Assembly: GCA_945910665.1 (NCBI GenBank)
Contig: CAMDZK010000001.1
Location: forward strand, 1-18,970
Direction of reading: 5' to 3'
Source: an uncultured Peptostreptococcaceae bacterium
GTDB taxonomy: Bacteria > Bacillota > Clostridia > Tissierellales > Peptoniphilaceae
Length of the DNA stretch: 18,970 bases
This document shows, piece by piece, positions 14,507 through 18,970 of the stretch. The translations under genes and the position numbers were made by a program. The notes under the pieces were generated by a model. It did no database searches. It was not told the origin of the DNA and saw only the letters and a program-made list of their open reading frames with translations. Position 1 is the first letter of the stretch. Each line of letters starts with the position of its first letter.

Positions 14507-15519
14507 TCATGTTCTATATATTCAAGAATTTTAGAAAAGGCTGAAGGGATTGCATACTCCGATAGTTCATCTTGTACAATCCAATGGTGGTTTGTCACCA
14601 TCTCCGCTACATCCACAATATATGAATGAATATTCCAGATTCTGTGGCTGAATATGTGTTTATAGGATGGTCCTTTTTTGATCCGTAAGGGGTCATACCC
14701 CTCCTCTCGTAGGTACAGCGTTGCATCTTTCCGATTCATATGTCCATCCACTAAGGGAAATTGCCATAAATTTTTTAAAAGTCCTTCTTCTGGGCGTTTG
14801 GATATCATCGTTTGCCCATTGGTGCGAAGGACAAATACCGTTTTGTTCTCGTGGACAGCTTCCTTTTTCTTAGGCTTTACCGGGAAACTTTCTTGCGTCC
14901 CTTGTTCCTTCGCCTTGCAATGGTGTGCTACCGGGCAAATCTCACACTTCGGATTTTTAGGCAGACATACAAGAGCTCCCAATTCCATGAGAGCCTGATT
15001 AAAATCACCTGGGCGGTCACCGAGTTCTTTCATTACAGCTTCAGTCACTCTTTTTTTCGTGGCAACTTTTGTAATATCTCCGCTATCTGCCAAGAGTCTC
15101 GTGAACACGCGCAATACATTCCCATCGACAGCGGCTTCTTTTTGTCCAAAAGCGATGGATGCGATGGCACCTGCCGTGTATTCACCGATGCCCGGAAGCG
15201 TGAGAAGCTCGTCTTTCGACTTTGGCAAATGGCCACCATATTTTTCTAGAATGATTTGGGCAGATTTTTTCAAATTCATGGCACGATTATAATAGCCGAG
15301 TCCTTGCCACAAAAGCATGAGTTTTTCATCATCAATCGCAGCCAAGTGATGGACGGTCGGAAGAGTTTCGATAAATCGTTTAAAGTATGGGATGACCACA
15401 TGGACACGTGTCTGTTGGAGCATAATTTCAGAAATCCACACGTAATACGGGTTCGGGTCATCTCGCCAAGGCATCGATCTATGTCCTTGGTCAAACCACT
15501 GGAGTAAGTCTCGATTCAT
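14500..15519 (-). CDS. mutY: Adenine DNA glycosylase
   Basis: 339-residue base-excision enzyme that removes adenine paired with 8-oxoguanine. Order: catalytic E31 in SEIMLQQTRV, helix-hairpin-helix LPGIGEYTAGAI (108-119), catalytic D132 in AAVDGNVLRV, the [4Fe-4S] cysteines C185, C192, C195 and C201 (C-x6-C-x2-C-x5-C), and a NUDIX-like C-terminal domain (about 220-335) that recognises 8-oxoG. Start at ATG 15519, which overlaps the TraX-family stop as ATGA and has AAGGA eight bases upstream; an in-frame upstream start at 15588 would add 23 residues inside the neighbouring gene with no family match. The gene stands in the herA-nurA run. Confidence 0.96.
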   Translation of the reverse strand: MNRDLLQWFDQGHRSMPWRDDPNPYYVWISEIMLQQTRVHVVIPYFKRFIETLPTVHHLAAIDDEKLMLLWQGLGYYNRAMNLKKSAQIILEKYGGHLPKSKDELLTLPGIGEYTAGAIASIAFGQKEAAVDGNVLRVFTRLLADSGDITKVATKKRVTEAVMKELGDRPGDFNQALMELGALVCLPKNPKCEICPVAHHCKAKEQGTQESFPVKPKKKEAVHENKTVFVLRTNGQTMISKRPEEGLLKNLWQFPLVDGHMNRKDATLYLREEGYDPLRIKKGPSYKHIFSHRIWNIHSYIVDVAEMVTNHHWIVQDELSEYAIPSAFSKILEYIEHEK

Positions 15520-16214
15520 TGAAAAAATCCTTGTTTGATCAAATAATACAATGCCAAATGGGCTGGATACATGGAATAGAACAGCCACTTGGGCTGTCTT
15601 CCTTTGGTGCCGTTGTATAAGAGAATGGGAATCAGGGCGAGTGGTGCTGCTCCTTGCATAAATAATAGAATGATGAGAGCGATGCCGCCAATGATTCGGT
15701 CTTTTCTCAGGAGGTGCATGAACAAAATGACGGTGATGCCGTAGGCACCGTAATCAAAATACAAAAATTCCGCTGCAACAAGGCCCAAGGCGATAAACAT
15801 GAATTGAAGTATGGGCTTTCCTTCGTAATTTCTAACTCCCCATAAAACTAATAGACCTGTAAATAATGTAAAGAAGATATTTTGGTACTGCCAATAGATT
15901 CCTCCAAAGACCGCGTAATCAAAGGGAATCTCAGAAATAAGCGCAAGTAAAAAAAGCCTTAGGGTATACTTTTTCACATTCCTCGTACGCACAAATCCTT
16001 CCGCGATAAAAAAGGCAAAAATAGGAAATGCCAGTCGCCCAATCCCTAGGCGTAAAAAGGTGTACATCGCAGAGTCGGATGCATGATTCATAAAGATTAA
16101 GGCATAATGGTCGATAAACATGGAAATCATGGCAATCCATTTTAAGACCGCCCCAGAGATTCCAAAACGGCTCTTCATCTTTTCGATTGTTGTCAAGATT
16201 TTCATTTTATTCAT
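15516..16214 (-). CDS. TraX-family membrane protein
   Basis: 232-residue integral membrane protein with about seven or eight spans. Features typical of the TraX family (named for an F-plasmid pilin N-acetylase): LKWIAMISMFIDHYALIF near residue 25, RLGIGRLAFPIFAFFIAEGF near 57-75, and the SEIPFDYA motif near 94-101. In Bacillota such genes are chromosomal and probably encode acyltransferases of unknown substrate; no conjugation genes are nearby, so a conjugation role is not claimed. The ATG at 16214 overlaps the herA stop by eight bases; a second ATG at 16205 is equally possible, as neither has a good ribosome site. Confidence 0.88.
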   Translation of the reverse strand: MNKMKILTTIEKMKSRFGISGAVLKWIAMISMFIDHYALIFMNHASDSAMYTFLRLGIGRLAFPIFAFFIAEGFVRTRNVKKYTLRLFLLALISEIPFDYAVFGGIYWQYQNIFFTLFTGLLVLWGVRNYEGKPILQFMFIALGLVAAEFLYFDYGAYGITVILFMHLLRKDRIIGGIALIILLFMQGAAPLALIPILLYNGTKGRQPKWLFYSMYPAHLALYYLIKQGFFQ

Positions 16215-18042
16215 CGGCTTTTTTATACTCTGTCATTCCTAGCATATTTGCCTTTTTCGTAAGGACTCCCTGCTCAACCAACTTGTCCGCCATGGTAATC
16301 AACGTACGGACACTGTAGGTTCCTTGCCCTTTGGCTTCTAATTGCTTACAAATTTGATCAGCAAAAGAATCATTGAAAGGCACGTAAGATAGGATGAGTT
16401 CTTCATATTTTTGAACACTTTGACGTTTCATTTGACGAAGTTCATCAAAAGGATTCGCCGAATGCGGCGATTCTGTGTGATTTCGTCTGATGCGACCAAA
16501 GACTGTTCTACCGGTGGAAGATTCTGAAATAAACACATCCCCCGATTGCAGATAAGGCAATCTTTTTACATCTTCTCTCGAAAGGTCCGTCTCTTCTTGA
16601 AGGGTTTGCATGTCACTTGCGCGGACGGTACGGAAAATAAACTTCGTGTTGAGCTGTGCTGTAATCGTATGGTCCAATAGAGAAGGTCTTTGGGTGGCGA
16701 ATACTAAAAACACACCGTACTTTCTTCCCTCTTGGGCAATTTCTTTAAAAATTGCTTTGGATGGCGTAGGCACATGCTGTGGAGCAAACTGGTGCGCTTC
16801 GTCTGTGCAAATGATGAATGGCACAAATGGTTTTTCTTTAACGCCCGTTTTTTCTCCATCTTTATAGGCTCTGCGCATTTTATAAAATTTATCGCAGACA
16901 AACGTCGTAAACACTTGTAGGAGGGCAGCATTTCCTTGCATCACAATGAGTTTTCCCTCTTGGAGTGCATCTTCTAAAGGTTTTGTCGTGTGGTTAAAAA
17001 TTCCACTTCTGTGTAAGCTGTTAAATCTCCACAATACCCCTTGGACGGAAGTCTGAGGCAAAGAAGAAAAGCGTTTATACAATTGGATGCGTTCGGCCCA
17101 GGCTTCTTTTTCAAGCCCTGGTTCTGCCGAATGGTACTGCTCTCTAATTTTTTCTTCGCTGCCAATTTCTAATACTTCCAATAGAGCCATGATGCGCCCT
17201 TTAAAACTCTCCACCGAGTCTTGTTTTCTGTGGACAATTTCAATTATGTTTTGCATCGATTCAGACAACTCGGAGATGGTGCCAATTAAGTTCTTTAATT
17301 CTCTCGTTTCGATATCGATAAAATTGACGCCCACATCTTGCCCTACTTGAAAGATTTCCGCGCGATTCGTGTAGTCAAAGGGTGGATTTCCCACAGTTTG
17401 AGTGAACTCCATTTCATAATGGGGGTCGACCATCAACGTCGGAACCCCTTGGCGCATCAATTCTTCTAGAAGTACACGCATCCCGTAGGATTTCCCCGAG
17501 CCTGAGCCACCAAAAATTCCCACATGGGGATATTGGTGCATATTTCTGATGGCATATAAATAAGGAATATCCCTTTGGGGATGCACTTCGCCATTTTCTA
17601 CGACTTCTAAAAGATTTTTAAAGGAATCATCCATATTTTCTGCAACATTGTCCGTGTTTTTAATCACGCCAATTAAAAGACCTTCTTCAGGTGTCGTATG
17701 GACAAAAAATGGTTTGACCTCGTCAAAGGTTGGCTCTCGTAGCGAAGCACCCGTTTGGATGGGGTACTTCGCCTCTTTTAATACACGGACCTTTGCAATA
17801 TAGACGGTTTCCGTTTCTATTTCATAGCCGATTTTTTTCAGAGCATCAATCATCTCATCATCTGCAATTTCGCCCCCAATTTGCAAGGGTAAAAAAGGAT
17901 TGAAGGTATGGGCAACGACCACTTCTCCGAGTAAATCCCCTTGGTTTGGGTCTTCGATGATCAGAAGTTCGTTGAGCCTAAAATTGCGCTTTTCTGAAAC
18001 GACAAAAATTTCTTGCTGATTGGTTATTCCTGCAACTTTCAT
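16207..18042 (-). CDS. herA: HerA-type hexameric DNA translocase/helicase
   Basis: 611-residue FtsK/HerA-superfamily ATPase. N-terminal HAS-barrel (about 1-130), Walker A GGSGSGKS (178-185), a helical insertion (about 245-345), Walker B IICTDEAH (410-417) with D414 and E415, a sensor/arginine-finger segment EGRKYGVFLVFATQRPS (438-454), and a small winged-helix-like end (about 540-605). HerA works with the nuclease NurA to resect DNA ends in archaea; in bacteria such pairs occur in repair or antiphage settings. The ATG directly follows the NurA stop (TAA ATG) with GAGGAG ten bases upstream, so the two are made together. Confidence 0.93.
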   Translation of the reverse strand: MKVAGITNQQEIFVVSEKRNFRLNELLIIEDPNQGDLLGEVVVAHTFNPFLPLQIGGEIADDEMIDALKKIGYEIETETVYIAKVRVLKEAKYPIQTGASLREPTFDEVKPFFVHTTPEEGLLIGVIKNTDNVAENMDDSFKNLLEVVENGEVHPQRDIPYLYAIRNMHQYPHVGIFGGSGSGKSYGMRVLLEELMRQGVPTLMVDPHYEMEFTQTVGNPPFDYTNRAEIFQVGQDVGVNFIDIETRELKNLIGTISELSESMQNIIEIVHRKQDSVESFKGRIMALLEVLEIGSEEKIREQYHSAEPGLEKEAWAERIQLYKRFSSLPQTSVQGVLWRFNSLHRSGIFNHTTKPLEDALQEGKLIVMQGNAALLQVFTTFVCDKFYKMRRAYKDGEKTGVKEKPFVPFIICTDEAHQFAPQHVPTPSKAIFKEIAQEGRKYGVFLVFATQRPSLLDHTITAQLNTKFIFRTVRASDMQTLQEETDLSREDVKRLPYLQSGDVFISESSTGRTVFGRIRRNHTESPHSANPFDELRQMKRQSVQKYEELILSYVPFNDSFADQICKQLEAKGQGTYSVRTLITMADKLVEQGVLTKKANMLGMTEYKKADE

Positions 18043-18970
18043 TTATCTACTCCTCTTGTCTCTTTGGGATACAAAATATGTTTGCATGAGTTCTATATTT
18101 CCATATTTCTTGAAATAGGGAAGCCATTGGTCCTCAGAAAACCTCGCTTGCGTATCGACCCAATCGAGCAGATAGGGAATTCCCCGTCCCCGTTTTGGTG
18201 TAATCGCATAGAGGATTTCTGTAATTTCTAGATTCTTCTTCTCGTCTTCTCCATCGAAGTCGATGCCGATGACAAAGGGTTCTGCGGCAAGTCGTGCAAA
18301 AAGCGTCGACAATCCTTGCACTGATTTACCCGTTAGCGTTTTGTGTAATAGGAGGCACTCTCCTTTGGCAAGCTTACCCATGAGAATTTCACGGTCATAG
18401 TGGGTGTAAGTGCAAAGCCCCTTTTCAACTGCAGCTGTTCCTAAATGTTTCGTTTTAATATCTTCAATAACGCCTAACAGTGGAATTTCCCTTTGTTTGC
18501 ACTTTTCCCGTAAAGCTTCCCATTTTTCTGGTACGAGGATGGCAAAGCGAATCAAAGAACCATCCATGACAAGGGCATACCCTTTTTTCTTTTCCACGAG
18601 CTCCAAAGCCACGTCCAACTCAATTTCTGCCAGCCGTTTTTCCGCTTCACTGCTCTTTTCATCGATGGCAAAGTTTGGATCATCAGCCTCCAAGACTGGC
18701 GTGTGGATACGCACTTCTTCAATCTTTTCCGCCTCATTCCCTGTGGAAAGCCCTACAGCTTTATAAATCTCTACAAAGTGAGGTGCAGCACCGCCCATGC
18801 GATGATAGGATGCGTCGACAGTGAGAAGACCACCCGTACTTTTTACTTTTTCTAAGGTTTGATCGTCTGCACGTTTTAACTGGTGCTTTTCACTGAGTTC
18901 AAGCATGAGTTCATCCAAGAGTTTTCCTGAGAGTTTCTTTCGGTCTGCTTCTTTATTTTCGAGAGAAATA
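18043..18970 (-). CDS. nurA: NurA-type nuclease (5' end beyond the window)
   Basis: NurA-domain 5'-3' nuclease, partner of HerA. Metal-site motifs LLTVDASY and VMDGSLI are visible (D35 and D119 counting from TTG 18918), followed by a helical region, a GIDFDG segment and a C-terminal WVDTQARFSEDQ stretch. The reading frame stays open to the window edge, with no ATG in the last 52 bases; TTG 18918 and ATG 18906 are internal candidates without a clear ribosome site. The true start is most likely outside. Immediately upstream of herA with zero spacing. Confidence 0.88.
   Translation of the reverse strand, partial: ISLENKEADRKKLSGKLLDELMLELSEKHQLKRADDQTLEKVKSTGGLLTVDASYHRMGGAAPHFVEIYKAVGLSTGNEAEKIEEVRIHTPVLEADDPNFAIDEKSSEAEKRLAEIELDVALELVEKKKGYALVMDGSLIRFAILVPEKWEALREKCKQREIPLLGVIEDIKTKHLGTAAVEKGLCTYTHYDREILMGKLAKGECLLLHKTLTGKSVQGLSTLFARLAAEPFVIGIDFDGEDEKKNLEITEILYAITPKRGRGIPYLLDWVDTQARFSEDQWLPYFKKYGNIELMQTYFVSQRDKRSR

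Noticed and set aside
14500..15588. Longer MutY from 15588
   Set aside because: The extra 23 residues lie within the TraX-family gene; MNRDLLQWF at 15519 is the standard MutY N terminus.
15516..16214. TraX-family gene as evidence for a conjugative element
   Set aside because: No relaxase, coupling protein, pilin or integrase is present; related chromosomal genes are common in Bacillota.
1..18970. CRISPR arrays, tRNA, rRNA, insertion sequences or prophage genes
   Set aside because: No regularly spaced repeats, tRNA-like cloverleaf, rRNA segments, transposase, integrase or phage structural genes could be seen.

Overview
The window looks like chromosome of a fairly AT-rich Gram-positive anaerobe of the Bacillota. 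This rests on strong AGGAGG-type ribosome sites, sigma-A promoters, short hairpin/U-tract terminators, and an amino-acid and peptide degrading gene set with no sugar-use genes. A Tissierellia/Peptoniphilaceae-type organism is a reasonable guess, but nothing here proves it. Almost all genes lie on the minus strand, so the biological order runs from high to low coordinates; only pepT is on the plus strand.

Right part (18970 to 13232): a tightly packed run with DNA-metabolism genes: nurA (cut by the window edge), herA, a TraX-family membrane protein, mutY, a headless remnant resembling a biotinyl/lipoyl domain, a PC4-type single-stranded-DNA-binding protein and an EamA exporter. Stops and starts touch or overlap at most junctions, and a terminator follows the last gene.

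Middle part (13053 to 5358): the arginine deiminase genes arcA and arcB have a clear promoter. They are followed by a 111-nt multi-stem structured element with two competing hairpins, a small terminator-like hairpin and an M18 aminopeptidase. Next comes a dead gene for a small acidic lipoprotein (ATT in place of the start codon plus an in-frame stop). An ABC exporter half-transporter follows, lying exactly between two near-identical copies of a ~69-bp sequence. That sequence is the promoter, leader and first codons of the next gene, a class-III ornithine/acetylornithine-type aminotransferase, which overlaps a metal-dependent cyclase/formamidase-family gene. With PepT these genes suggest peptide uptake products being split and arginine being catabolised.

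Left part (5322 to 1361): a four-gene unit reading a secreted cysteine-free peptide, then an intergenic hairpin, then an ABC-2 permease with a large external domain resembling the non-catalytic front part of M1 peptidases, an ABC ATPase and a second small permease. The peptide gene has a near-perfect promoter whose 17-bp spacer is almost wholly a TA dinucleotide repeat. Its natural start, at ideal distance from a strong ribosome site, is ATC rather than ATG. This unit is the best candidate for something undescribed: a possibly phase-variable secreted peptide (bacteriocin-like or otherwise) with a dedicated transporter. A bidirectional terminator separates it from pepT, and a strong promoter at the left edge drives an unseen gene to the left.
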